Source of the DNA: Ruminococcus sp.
GTDB taxonomy: Bacteria; Bacillota; Clostridia; Oscillospirales; Ruminococcaceae
Assembly: GCA_017543335.1 (NCBI GenBank)
Contig: JAFYGE010000024.1
Location: 1 to 64,000, forward strand
Length of the DNA: 64,000 nucleotides
Direction: 5' to 3'
Below the pieces are notes generated by a model. It saw only the letters and a program-made list of their open reading frames with translations, made no database searches and was not told where the DNA came from. Each line of letters starts with the position of its first letter. Position 1 is the first letter of the stretch. This document shows, piece after piece, positions 37,919 through 46,098 of this stretch. The translations under genes and the position numbers were made by a program.

Positions 37919-39117
37919 TACTTTTCTGATTCTCTTTGTATTCTGAATTCTACCGAGCGTTTAAGGTAGCTAAGGTAGTCATTATCACGGCACATTGCTT
38001 TGCCTGTATCATCTGAAAGCTTTGCAACAGGTCTGCCGTTTACATACTGGAGCTTTATTACGATATTAAGGGCATTCTTCTCTGTATCATTTGAGCAGAA
38101 TGTGCCTATACCAAATGATACCTTGGTCTTATCGCAGAAATAATCGTAAAGTTTCTGAGCTCTGTCAAAGTCGAGGCTGTCACTGAAAAGAAGGAGCTTA
38201 GTTTTCGGGTCAACTCCGTACTTTTTATAGTGAGCGATCATCTTCTCTCCCCACGTATATGGGTCACCGCTGTCGTGACGTACTCCGGTATAGTTATTGA
38301 CCATTGAACGATTAAAGTCAAGCAGGAACAGATCGGTTGTTACTGTATCTGTAAGAGCTGTACCGTTATCGCCGTCATACTCATCATACCAGTCCTTCAT
38401 TGCGTAGTGATTGGTATATGCAAGAGGTATTGAATCAATACCCTGATACATCTGCACGAACTCATGTGCATATGTGCCGATAGGAGTTACATTGTACTTC
38501 ATTGCGAGATATACATTTGAAGTTCCGACGCAGTTTTTAGTCTCTGTAACAAATCTCTTTACAACGACATCTTCCCACTCTCTTGAAAGTCTTCTGCGGC
38601 ATCCGAATTCAGCAAACTTGAAAGTGTAAGTGCCGTCATTCATAGCCTTTATCTTAGCATCGAGCCTCTCCTGAGCTGATTTAAGAAGGCTGTCGTAATC
38701 GTACTTCATTCTGAAATACACTTCATTGACTATCTCTAAAAGATATATTTCAAACTGCATTGCAGAAAAGAGCGGTCCGTTTACTTCAATAAAGAGTTCG
38801 CCGTTTTCATCAAGCGAGGTTGTAATGTAGTCTCTTATAGGTCTCCATAATCTAAGAAATTCAACATAGTCATTCTTTATAAAACGTATGGAACGCAGAT
38901 AGTCAAGTTCTTCTTTTTTGAATGTGAGCGAGCATAAATGGTCTATCTGCTCATTTATCTCCTGTACCATTTCCGGAGTAAACACGACGTCCTTATTGCG
39001 GCATTTAAAGAAATACTGTCCGCAAAGATCGGTATGCTTATGGAATATGACCTGATCCATATTGAATTTGTAAAGATCAGTATCAAGCAGAGATATGATT
39101 ATCGGTTCAAGCTTCAT
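37918..39117 (-). CDS. pncB: Nicotinate phosphoribosyltransferase
   Basis: A 399-residue enzyme joining nicotinate and PRPP for NAD salvage. LLDTDLYKFNMDQVIF, EFGCRRRLSREWEDVVVKRF, GTYAHEFVQMYQGI and RHDSGDPYTWGEK are family segments; the His of AHEF is the residue phosphorylated in the family. The ATG at 39117 is chosen because AAAGGATGA lies just upstream; longer in-frame starts lack an SD. A palindrome overlaps the predicted transcription start. Confidence 0.93.
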   Translation of the reverse strand: MKLEPIIISLLDTDLYKFNMDQVIFHKHTDLCGQYFFKCRNKDVVFTPEMVQEINEQIDHLCSLTFKKEELDYLRSIRFIKNDYVEFLRLWRPIRDYITTSLDENGELFIEVNGPLFSAMQFEIYLLEIVNEVYFRMKYDYDSLLKSAQERLDAKIKAMNDGTYTFKFAEFGCRRRLSREWEDVVVKRFVTETKNCVGTSNVYLAMKYNVTPIGTYAHEFVQMYQGIDSIPLAYTNHYAMKDWYDEYDGDNGTALTDTVTTDLFLLDFNRSMVNNYTGVRHDSGDPYTWGEKMIAHYKKYGVDPKTKLLLFSDSLDFDRAQKLYDYFCDKTKVSFGIGTFCSNDTEKNALNIVIKLQYVNGRPVAKLSDDTGKAMCRDNDYLSYLKRSVEFRIQRESEK

Positions 39118-39147
39118 AACTATCATCCTTTCTGTATTGTGCCTTAT

Positions 39148-39198
39148 TAAGAACAAGTTCTTATAGTTATTATACTCCTTATCCTATTACTTCGTCAA
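39148..39198 (-). promoter_or_regulatory. pncB promoter with overlapping palindromic operator
   Basis: On the minus strand TTGACG (39193-39198), 18 bases, TATAAT (39169-39174). The perfect palindrome TAAGAACAAGTTCTTA (39148-39163) covers the predicted +1 site. A repressor bound there would block initiation. A niacin- or NAD-responsive repressor is an inference from the gene's role. Confidence 0.65.
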
Positions 39199-39230
39199 GA
39201 GATAATGGAAAATTCTTGGAATATCAAGCA

Positions 39231-39264
39231 AAAAACTGACCTCACCTTTCAGCGAGATCAGTTT
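39231..39264 (-). terminator. Terminator of the carboxypeptidase-like gene
   Basis: On the minus strand AAACTGATCTC pairs with GAGGTCAGTT (one mismatch), followed by TTTTTTG. Confidence 0.82.
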
Positions 39265-39269
39265 GATAA

Positions 39270-40697
39270 TTATTCCTTATTTTCAGGTTTTCTGCTCTTC
39301 TTTTTCTTCTTGTCCATTTTAGGTACAGCGTATATAGGCTTCATCGGTTTGGCTTTGCTTTTGAATACTACCCATGCGTAAATACATACAAGGATATAAA
39401 TGAGACAAAGTATTATTGATATTTTCAAAGCATTCTTGAACCAGACTGACTTTCTGAATCGCTTTGCGGCTTCGATATTGTATTTTGACTTCGATCTGTT
39501 TACATTTGATACAGCAACTAACTCGACTGTTCCAAGCTTCTCACCGGAATACTCCAATGTGACTTCTCCAAGCGGCTCGCCCTTTTTAACAGGTGCCTGA
39601 AGCGAATTCTTGTACCATTTTATGTTATCTTTTTTTATGAGCGAAATATCTATCTCGTCATACCAAAGAAGGTCGAATTCCTCCTTAGGACAAGCAAGTA
39701 CATAGTCATTGCCCTCTGCAAGCTTTACAGGAAGCTCGCCAAGTTCGGCAGTATCAGCAAGTATTATCTGATATGAGAAATGGTCAAATGCCCAGTCAAA
39801 CATCTGTATGGCATCTCTGATATGATAGAACTGCATATTTCCCTCAGCATCGTTAAAACGAGCTTTAAGGAGTACTGCAAGGTAATTATTACCATTCTTG
39901 CTTGCCATAGTAACGATATTTCTTCCGGCAGCGACCAGATTTGCGGTCTTGATACCTCTTGCTCCCATATAGTAAAGGTCCTCGTCTTCCTGATCCATCA
40001 TAACATTTGAATGAGTCCATATCCACTCGTCAAGATGCTCATGACGCTCAGGATTAGGTACTGTCGGTTTGTAGGAATAAGTAGTTGAGATATTTTCAAA
40101 AAGCGGAACTTTAAGTGCATACTGAGTAAGCGTAGCCATATCTCTTGCAGTCGTGTACTGATTCTCATCGTACATTCCTGTAGCATTTGTAAAGTGAGTT
40201 GAAGTCATTCCGAGCTCAGCAGCTTTATTGTTCATCTTCTCGACGAATGCTGCTGTATTTTTTCCGCCTACATGATAAGCAAGTGTCTCAGCCGCTTCAA
40301 CTGATGATGTAAGCATCATACAGTAAAGCAGGTCAGTAACAGTAAGTACATCTCCGTCCTTTATGTCGCAGGAAGGAAGATCGTCACTGTAGTCATGAGC
40401 GTTGAGCGACTCGTATACATTCTGATATATCTCAGGTTCAAGGGTAAGCTCCTGATTGAGGTCCTTACACTCCTCAAGAACGATAACTGCTGTCATTATG
40501 TTTACGAGAGGTCCCGGCATTTGCTTTACATCCGCATTCTTCTCGTGTATCACAATGTCTGCATCAAGATTTATCAGCATCGCAGATTCGCTCTGTATCG
40601 GTGTTTTAAGCGGAAAATTGACCGCTTTGGCTTCGGGGATATATACAAACGGAAGCAGCATGACAACTGCTGCTATAACAGATAGTAACCTTTTCAT
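39270..40697 (-). CDS. D,D-carboxypeptidase (PBP5/DacF) homologue with altered active site
   Basis: 475 residues: signal peptide (~1-25), peptidase S11 fold (~28-310), a PBP5_C-like beta domain (~320-410), one membrane helix (~425-447) and a Lys-rich tail. The fold is clear from HEKNADVKQM, HFTNATGMYD and TTARDMATL. All three catalytic motifs are changed: SxxK reads PLVN (P63, N66), SxN reads SSV (N to Val at ~133), and KTG reads KTA. It should lack carboxypeptidase and penicillin-binding activity but is otherwise intact. It may be a regulatory or scaffolding pseudoenzyme. It has its own terminator. Confidence 0.88.
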   Translation of the reverse strand: MKRLLSVIAAVVMLLPFVYIPEAKAVNFPLKTPIQSESAMLINLDADIVIHEKNADVKQMPGPLVNIMTAVIVLEECKDLNQELTLEPEIYQNVYESLNAHDYSDDLPSCDIKDGDVLTVTDLLYCMMLTSSVEAAETLAYHVGGKNTAAFVEKMNNKAAELGMTSTHFTNATGMYDENQYTTARDMATLTQYALKVPLFENISTTYSYKPTVPNPERHEHLDEWIWTHSNVMMDQEDEDLYYMGARGIKTANLVAAGRNIVTMASKNGNNYLAVLLKARFNDAEGNMQFYHIRDAIQMFDWAFDHFSYQIILADTAELGELPVKLAEGNDYVLACPKEEFDLLWYDEIDISLIKKDNIKWYKNSLQAPVKKGEPLGEVTLEYSGEKLGTVELVAVSNVNRSKSKYNIEAAKRFRKSVWFKNALKISIILCLIYILVCIYAWVVFKSKAKPMKPIYAVPKMDKKKKKSRKPENKE

Positions 40698-40792
40698 ATG
40701 CTCTCCTCATTATTAAAATTTTCATACTCCAATATTATATCACATATTTCAGCTTTTTTAAAGTCTTTTTCAAAAATTTTTTCGGTGACTTT

Positions 40793-41245
40793 TCATTGCT
40801 GAGATTCAAATTTTTTCAACCATTCTTCACCATATTCTTCTTCGGCTTCATCTTCCACAGTTACATGAACATATGTAAGAAAATCGAGAAAATCTTCATA
40901 TTCTTCTTTTTCATCGCCAATCGAATAAAATGCACCTGTATTTTTTGAAAAATACAAATCATCTGTACCATATCCAATGTTTCCAATATATACATCTTCT
41001 TTATCTGAATTACCTATTTCAGGGAAAAATAACTCTATTCTTCCATCCATAATTCTTGCGTATGAAGTAAGCAATAACCAACTTTTATACATATCCGGTA
41101 TTTTTACCCTATTACTTTTTTCCCATTCTTCAACTTTTTCAAAAGGGTAAGGAACATCAAATTCAGATTTTGATTTTAACATAGAAGATAATTTTTTTAA
41201 ATCTTCAAACTCATTTTTTACATCTTGATTAACAATAAAGACCAT
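40793..41245 (-). CDS. SMI1/KNR4 family protein
   Basis: 150 residues, acidic and soluble. The N-terminal part FEKVEEWEKSNRVKIPDMYKSWLLL is the SMI1/KNR4 signature, followed by beta-rich segments and an acidic C-terminus. In bacteria this superfamily is common among immunity proteins of polymorphic toxin systems. No toxin gene is adjacent; the nearest candidate in the window is the BECR-type protein at 24769, 15 kb away. Its codons are more AT-rich than those of its neighbours, which suggests recent acquisition. SD AAGGAG is about 10 bases from the ATG. Confidence 0.8.
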   Translation of the reverse strand: MVFIVNQDVKNEFEDLKKLSSMLKSKSEFDVPYPFEKVEEWEKSNRVKIPDMYKSWLLLTSYARIMDGRIELFFPEIGNSDKEDVYIGNIGYGTDDLYFSKNTGAFYSIGDEKEEYEDFLDFLTYVHVTVEDEAEEEYGEEWLKKFESQQ

Positions 41246-41260
41246 TTGTTTTTTCTCCTT

Positions 41261-41302
41261 TTATTTTTTTAATCCGTTATTCGATATTTCAGGAATATAC
41301 AT
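41261..41302 (-). CDS. Possible 13-residue leader ORF upstream of the SMI1/KNR4 gene
   Basis: MYIPEISNNGLKK, preceded by AAGGAGATTTTGAT, a textbook SD and spacing. It ends 15 bases before the SMI1/KNR4 ATG. It could be a leader peptide, a coupling ORF, or the leftover tail of a lost upstream gene. A longer open frame to 41494 exists but has no SD at its start. Confidence 0.4.
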   Translation of the reverse strand: MYIPEISNNGLKK

Positions 41303-41496
41303 ATCAAAATCTCCTTTTATAATTGTAGTACAAAGCTTAATATCAAGATGTATTTTAGCATATCGGCATGAAATAGTCAATACGATACTGCAAAACTTGC
41401 TGCACGTTTCAAAAATTTTTTCTTGGGACTTTACCTTTGCATATAAATGTGGTAAAATGTAATTATAGAAACAGAAAACAAACGGAGGTAACAAAC

Positions 41497-42159
41497 TTGA
41501 TTTACGTAACAGGAGACACTCACGGCGACATAAGCCGCTTCAAAGACCCTGCCATGAAAAAGCTCCGCAGCGGCGACACTCTTATAATATGCGGAGATTT
41601 CGGCTTTTTCTGGGACGGTTCAAGAAAAGAGAGGTCTGTAATAAATAAACTTGCATCAAAAAATTATACCATTGCTTTTGTTGACGGATGCCACGAAAAC
41701 TTCGATATACTTGAAAAATTTCCGGTAACTGAGTGGAACGGCGGCAAAGCAAGAGTTATAGGAGATAATATAGTCCACCTCATGAGAGGTCAGATCTATA
41801 CCATTGAAGGCAAAAAGATATTCACTTTCGGCGGCGGTCACAGTCAGGACTTCGAGTTCAGACACGACGGAGACTGGTGGGAGCGTGAACAGCCTACTCA
41901 CGACGAGATACGTGAGGCTATCCACAATCTCGCTCTGAATGATAATACCGTTGACTACATAGTCACTCACGAACCCCCTGCGTCCCTGAAAGACTGCCTT
42001 AACGTTGATGTACTGCAAAGACTTGAAGTCCACGCTTTCTTCGAGGACATCATCAAGACCTGTACATACAAAAAATGGTTCTTCGGAAAGTGCCATATAG
42101 ACAAGCACATCCCGATAAAATTCTATGCATTGTTCAACAATGTGACTCCAATGAAGTAA
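41497..42159 (+). CDS. Metallophosphoesterase-fold protein with altered metal motifs
   Basis: 220 residues from a TTG start: GGAGG lies 8 bases upstream and the conserved VTGDTHGD motif begins immediately. ICGDFGFFWDG is the second metal motif. The usual GNHE reads GCHENFD, and the usual GHxH near the end reads FGKCHIDKH, so one Asn and one His ligand are replaced. ITHEPP is retained. Activity or metal choice may therefore differ from relatives. TTTACC-N17-TAAAAT (41430-41458) is a plausible promoter. TspO follows after 60 bases. Confidence 0.8.
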   Translation: MIYVTGDTHGDISRFKDPAMKKLRSGDTLIICGDFGFFWDGSRKERSVINKLASKNYTIAFVDGCHENFDILEKFPVTEWNGGKARVIGDNIVHLMRGQIYTIEGKKIFTFGGGHSQDFEFRHDGDWWEREQPTHDEIREAIHNLALNDNTVDYIVTHEPPASLKDCLNVDVLQRLEVHAFFEDIIKTCTYKKWFFGKCHIDKHIPIKFYALFNNVTPMK

Positions 42160-42219
42160 AATGAATATTTCCTGATTTTTTTCCATAGAATATATCATCA
42201 ACGAATCGAGGTATTTACT

Positions 42220-42690
42220 ATGAAAAAAATCAATTGGACTGATCTTATAATCTCAATCGTGGCTGCCGAGCTTGTGGGAGCACTGTCTGCCCTGCTGACC
42301 GGAGGTTATTCCGGATTCTTCAATGACTTCAAACAGCCTCCTCTGTCACCGCCGGCGGTCGTATTCCCGATAGTATGGGCGATACTCTATGCACTCATGG
42401 GCATCGGAGCTTATCTCGTCTATCACTCGGAAGACAGCGGATACCGTACTTTCTCGCTGAAAATATATGCTATACAGCTCGTTATCAACTTCACATGGAG
42501 CATCATATTCTTCAGATTTGAGATACTTTCTCTCGCAGCAGTCGTAGCTGTGCTTCTTTCAATGGCAGTTGCAGCTATGATATGGGGATTCTACCACACA
42601 AAGCCTCTTGCAGCTTACTTGAACATCCCATATCTTATCTGGAGTCTCTTTGCTTCTTATCTTGCTATTGCGACCTGTGTCATCAATTAA
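42220..42690 (+). CDS. TspO/MBR family membrane protein
   Basis: 156 residues with five membrane helices. The family signatures FKQPPLSPPAVVFPIVWAILYALMGIGAYLV and QLVINFTWSIIFF are present, including the W-P-P-type entry to helix 1-2 and the Asn-Phe-x-Trp motif. TspO proteins bind porphyrins and other tetrapyrroles and are linked to stress responses. No haem genes are nearby. SD GAGGTA precedes the ATG. Confidence 0.93.
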   Translation: MKKINWTDLIISIVAAELVGALSALLTGGYSGFFNDFKQPPLSPPAVVFPIVWAILYALMGIGAYLVYHSEDSGYRTFSLKIYAIQLVINFTWSIIFFRFEILSLAAVVAVLLSMAVAAMIWGFYHTKPLAAYLNIPYLIWSLFASYLAIATCVIN

Positions 42691-42719
42691 TTGGTAATTT
42701 TTTTGCCAACATTTTTGCA

Positions 42720-42771
42720 TTGATTTAACGATAAACCTCTGATATAATATAATTATCCCAAGAGGGATAAT
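42720..42771 (+). promoter_or_regulatory. Promoter and leader hairpin of the 18-residue peptide gene
   Basis: TTGATT (42720-42725), 17 bases, TATAAT (42743-42748). Right after the predicted start the RNA can form ATTATCCC-AAGA-GGGATAAT (42752-42771), a perfect 8-bp stem placed a few bases before the SD. Confidence 0.75.
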
Positions 42772-42791
42772 ACTTACAGGAGGTATCCACT

Positions 42792-42848
42792 ATGTGCTGC
42801 AATAACATATGGAAGCTTATCTGTCAGCTTCTCGGCTTAGGCTGCTAA
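42792..42848 (+). CDS. 18-residue cysteine-containing peptide
   Basis: The encoded peptide is MCCNNIWKLICQLLGLGC, an amphipathic segment with four cysteines. It is preceded by AGGAGG with 7-8 base spacing, a complete promoter, a 5' hairpin, and followed by a strong terminator, so this looks like a dedicated short transcript. No processing, transport or modification gene is adjacent. It might be a membrane-active small protein, a toxin of a type I system or a signalling peptide. I cannot assign a family. Confidence 0.6.
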   Translation: MCCNNIWKLICQLLGLGC

Positions 42849-42885
42849 TTATGACAGAAAGCTATATAGGTCAGCCTATATAAAA

Positions 42886-42931
42886 ACACAACCCGGAATC
42901 GGTCTATCATGACCTGTTCCGGGTTTCTTTT
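42886..42931. terminator. Bidirectional terminator of the peptide gene and the rnf operon
   Basis: Stem AACCCGGAA/TTCCGGGTT (42890-42898 with 42917-42925), inner pairing GGTC/GACC, then TCTTTTTATTT. It also terminates the convergent rnf-GNAT transcript. Confidence 0.88.
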
Positions 42932-43494
42932 TATTTGAGACTATCAAGATATTCGTCCCTTGTGATGCAGTAGCAGACTTCTCCGACAGGCTCTTTATTT
43001 TCCCTGACAAAACGCTGTACAGTATCAGTGATATGCATTCTTGACTTCTCAAGTACACGACCTGATTTGACGTTTTCTACTCTGTGATACGCTTCAAGCT
43101 TTTGGAATCCTGTATTATTAAATATGAATCTCATAAGTCCGGACAACGCTTCTCCGGCATATCCGCTGCCCCAGAAACTCTTACCGATACAGTATTCTAT
43201 CTCAGCAGTACAGCAGTCAGAATATACTTTACACAGAGCTATCTGTCCGATATTCTGACCACTGGTCTTTTCAATTATCGCCCACCTGTAGCTATCCGGA
43301 TCACTGTAACTTTCAATATACTTTGAGAGCAGTCCACGCACCTGAGATATATCGGTATAAACAGGTTCGCCGTACTCAAACTGTATATCCGGATCAGCTG
43401 CCCAGTTGTTCAGCATATCCTTATCATCCTCAGTATTGAAGCGTCGGCATATCAGTCTTGCTGTTTCAAATTCTATAGTACCGCTGTGCTGCAT
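42931..43494 (-). CDS. GNAT family N-acetyltransferase, RimJ/RimL-like
   Basis: 187 residues. TARLICRRFNTEDDKDMLNNWAADPD, the acetyl-CoA loop GKSFWGSGYAGEAL, and FNNTGFQKLEAYHRVENVKSGRVLEK are typical of the RimJ/RimL subgroup. It starts 3 bases after the rnfB stop with SD GGAGGATTAAAC, so it is the seventh cistron of the rnf operon. Its acceptor is unknown. A link with Rnf is by position only. Confidence 0.88.
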   Translation of the reverse strand: MQHSGTIEFETARLICRRFNTEDDKDMLNNWAADPDIQFEYGEPVYTDISQVRGLLSKYIESYSDPDSYRWAIIEKTSGQNIGQIALCKVYSDCCTAEIEYCIGKSFWGSGYAGEALSGLMRFIFNNTGFQKLEAYHRVENVKSGRVLEKSRMHITDTVQRFVRENKEPVGEVCYCITRDEYLDSLK

Positions 43495-43497
43495 AGT

Positions 43498-44313
43498 TTA
43501 ATCCTCCGCCGGCTTAGACTTCTCAGGTTCACAGCTATGTATAGCCTTAACAGGACAAGCCGCCATACACACTCCGCATCCGGTACATTTTTCGTAATCG
43601 ATCGAAGCGTGGAAGTTCTCGACCTTTATCGCTTCGTTAGGACACTTCTTTTCGCATATCTTACATCCGATACAGCCGTTTTTGCAGTTCTGCTTTGTCA
43701 GCTTACCGTTATCAGCTGATGAACACAAAACATCGATATGCTTTGCAAGCGGCTTTATCTCTATCAGACTGTTAGGACAGACTGCTGCACATTGTCCGCA
43801 AGCTCCGCACAATGCCGGAGTTACCTTTGCTACTCCGTTTTCGATGCGGATAGCAGAGTGTTCACAGACTTTCATGCAGTCCCCAAGACCTATACAGCCG
43901 TATTTACAAAGTCCCGTACCGCCGTAAAACCTTTTTACCGCCTTACATGACTGAACTCCGTCAAAAACGAAAGCAGTGTCAGTAGCTTTGCAGTCACCGT
44001 TACAGTGAACTACTGCTGTCATTTTCACAACATCAGCAGCCGCCGTTCCGAGTATTCCCGCTATTTTAACAGCAGCATCAGCTCCGCCCGGACGACAGAG
44101 ATTTGTAGGAGCTCCCTTTTCGACTATCGCAGCCGCATAGTCAGCACATCCGGCATATCCACACGCTCCGCAATTAGCCTGAGGAAGTGCCTCGCTGATT
44201 TTTTCTATTCTTTCATCTACTTCAACATGGAATACCTTAGCAGCTACAGTGAGCAGTATTCCTGCCATCATTCCGCACAGACCAACTATCAGTGCAGGTA
44301 CAACATATGTCAT
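43498..44313 (-). CDS. rnfB: Rnf complex subunit B
   Basis: 271-residue iron-sulfur subunit that takes electrons from ferredoxin. A single N-terminal membrane helix is followed by the four-cysteine Fe-S domain (NCGACGYAGCADYA, with LCRPGG). Ferredoxin-like 4Fe-4S motifs follow: CKYGCIGLGDCMKVC, CGACGQCAAVCP, CIGCKICEKKCP and CTGCGVCMAACP. Last of the six Rnf genes in the order C-D-G-E-A-B. Confidence 0.97.
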   Translation of the reverse strand: MTYVVPALIVGLCGMMAGILLTVAAKVFHVEVDERIEKISEALPQANCGACGYAGCADYAAAIVEKGAPTNLCRPGGADAAVKIAGILGTAAADVVKMTAVVHCNGDCKATDTAFVFDGVQSCKAVKRFYGGTGLCKYGCIGLGDCMKVCEHSAIRIENGVAKVTPALCGACGQCAAVCPNSLIEIKPLAKHIDVLCSSADNGKLTKQNCKNGCIGCKICEKKCPNEAIKVENFHASIDYEKCTGCGVCMAACPVKAIHSCEPEKSKPAED

Positions 44314-44328
44314 ATTCTCTGCACCTCC

Positions 44329-44907
44329 TTAGCTGAACAGTCCCGAAAAGCCCATAAAGCTAACGGAAACTATCGACGCTGCTATAAGAGTTGCCGGCAC
44401 ACCCTTGAAAGTCTCAGGGATGTCAGCGTACTCCATTTTCTTTCTTACTCCCGAGAAGATAACAAGAGCAAGCATGAATCCAAGACCGCCGCCAAGTGCA
44501 TTTACCATTGACTGTACAAATGTATAGTCATTATCGATATTCAGTACAGTAACACCGAGCACTGCACAGTTTGTTGTTATAAGCGGCAGATAAACTCCGA
44601 GCGAGCTGTACAGTGAAGGGATGCACTTTTTCAACATAGTCTCAACCAGCTGTACAAAAAGTGCTATGACCATAATGAACACTACCGTATCGAGGTACTC
44701 AAGGTCGTTCGGTACTAATATTCCGTGGTGTATAGGATATGTGACTAAAGTCGCACACAGCATTACAAATGTTACTGCAAGTCCCATTCCGGTCGCACTG
44801 TCGAGCTTTTTTGATACTCCGAGGAAAGGACATATTCCCATAAATTTAGCGAGTACAAAATTGTCCGTCAGCATAGCTGACAGAAGAATTATCATTAACG
44901 CTTTCAC
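44329..44907 (-). CDS. rnfA: Rnf complex subunit A
   Basis: A 192-residue integral membrane subunit with six helices. It is paralogous to RnfE with inverted topology. Family segments are LTDNFVLAKFMGICPFLGVSK and GVYLPLITTNCAVLGV, the latter carrying the cysteine that helps hold the intramembrane iron site. It overlaps the rnfE stop by 4 bases. Confidence 0.97.
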   Translation of the reverse strand: MKALMIILLSAMLTDNFVLAKFMGICPFLGVSKKLDSATGMGLAVTFVMLCATLVTYPIHHGILVPNDLEYLDTVVFIMVIALFVQLVETMLKKCIPSLYSSLGVYLPLITTNCAVLGVTVLNIDNDYTFVQSMVNALGGGLGFMLALVIFSGVRKKMEYADIPETFKGVPATLIAASIVSVSFMGFSGLFS

Positions 44908-45578
44908 TGACAGTCACCTGCCTTTCCGCATTGTTCTGCATGAGGACATCCGCTGCATCCGAGCTCCTGAGGCGGTTTCTTATTTGCTATCTTATTTACA
45001 GCAGCGATTATCATTCCAAGCGTAAAAAATCCGCCTGCCGGCATGATGAACAGCAGCATAGGATTATCGTGAAGTACAGGGATATTCATTCCCATCCACT
45101 GACCTGCTCCGATTATTTCTCTTATCGAACCCATTAAAAACAATGCTATGGTAAATCCGATACCCATTCCTATAGCGTCACAAGCAGATGCTACTATACC
45201 ATTCTTGCTTGCGAACATCTCAGCTCTGCCGAATATAATACAGTTTACGGTGATGAGTGTGAGGTATATTCCAAGACTTTCATAGAGGTCGGGAACAAAG
45301 CCTTCAAGCAGAAATCCGATAAGTGTTACAAAGCTTGCTATGATTACTATAAATGAAGGTATCCTGACTTTATCGGGGATAACATTTCTCAGGGCGGATA
45401 TTACTATATTTGAGCCGAGAAGTACAAATGTTGTTGCAAGTCCCATACCAATTCCGTTTGCTGCCTGAGTTGTTACTGCAAGCGTAGGACACATTCCAAG
45501 GAGCATTACCAGTGTCGGATTTTCTTTTAATATTCCCTTTGTAAGTTCTTTTCCAAGACTATTATTCTTTTCAGCCAC
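44904..45578 (-). CDS. rnfE: Rnf complex subunit E
   Basis: 224-residue membrane subunit with six helices. LKENPTLVMLLGMCPTLAVTTQAANGIGMG and GIYLTLITVNCIIFGRAE are diagnostic. The C-terminus is cysteine-rich (CSGCPHAEQCGKAGDCQ), which is unusual enough to note. The start is GTG at 45578, with AGGAGG about 10 bases upstream and overlapping the end of rnfG by 8 bases. The in-frame ATGs further up lie inside rnfG. Confidence 0.95.
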   Translation of the reverse strand: MAEKNNSLGKELTKGILKENPTLVMLLGMCPTLAVTTQAANGIGMGLATTFVLLGSNIVISALRNVIPDKVRIPSFIVIIASFVTLIGFLLEGFVPDLYESLGIYLTLITVNCIIFGRAEMFASKNGIVASACDAIGMGIGFTIALFLMGSIREIIGAGQWMGMNIPVLHDNPMLLFIMPAGGFFTLGMIIAAVNKIANKKPPQELGCSGCPHAEQCGKAGDCQ

Positions 45579-46098
45579 CGAGGATCGCCTCCTTATTTTC
45601 ATTATATACATTCATTGCTGTAGAAATTGCGTGCTTCATTCCCTTTGACGAAAATGTAGCTCCGCTTATAGCATCGAAGTCCTCCGGAGCTTCTTTTATA
45701 CCTATGAACTGCTCACAGAACGAGCTTTCATCACGTACTTTTGAGCCAAGTCCCGGAGTTTCTCCGAGTGATACGAATTCGATACCTGAAAGAGCACCGT
45801 TCTCGTCTATTCCAACGAGAATATTGATACCGCCTTTTGAATATCCGTCAGTACAAACCTGAACAGCAGTTTTGCCGTCGGATGTAACAGCTATCTCAAC
45901 TATTTCGTCGTTGCCGAAATTATCGTTGATAAGGTGACTTTCGCACTCACCGAATAAGGATTCAACACTGCTGTTGAATTTTTTCTCTTTCTGCTCAGAA
46001 ATTCTGTCCTTAGTCATTTCATAGGCAAGAACAAGCAGAAGTGAGGCTGCTACACATATTATGGTAAGGACTAATGTTGGTTTGACCTTATCCTTCAT
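45571..46098 (-). CDS. rnfG: Rnf complex subunit G
   Basis: 175-residue flavoprotein subunit with one N-terminal membrane helix (LTIICVAASLLLVLAYE). The covalent FMN attachment motif SGATFSS is present in AISGATFSSKGM (about residue 150); FMN is linked through the Thr. GETPGLGSKV is the conserved segment before it. It overlaps rnfD by 11 bases. Confidence 0.96.
   Translation of the reverse strand: MKDKVKPTLVLTIICVAASLLLVLAYEMTKDRISEQKEKKFNSSVESLFGECESHLINDNFGNDEIVEIAVTSDGKTAVQVCTDGYSKGGINILVGIDENGALSGIEFVSLGETPGLGSKVRDESSFCEQFIGIKEAPEDFDAISGATFSSKGMKHAISTAMNVYNENKEAILGG

Noticed and set aside
41261..41494. 77-codon frame upstream of the SMI1/KNR4 gene
   Set aside because: No SD at its start and it crosses the promoter of the divergent gene. 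Only the last 13 codons have a plausible SD and are listed separately.
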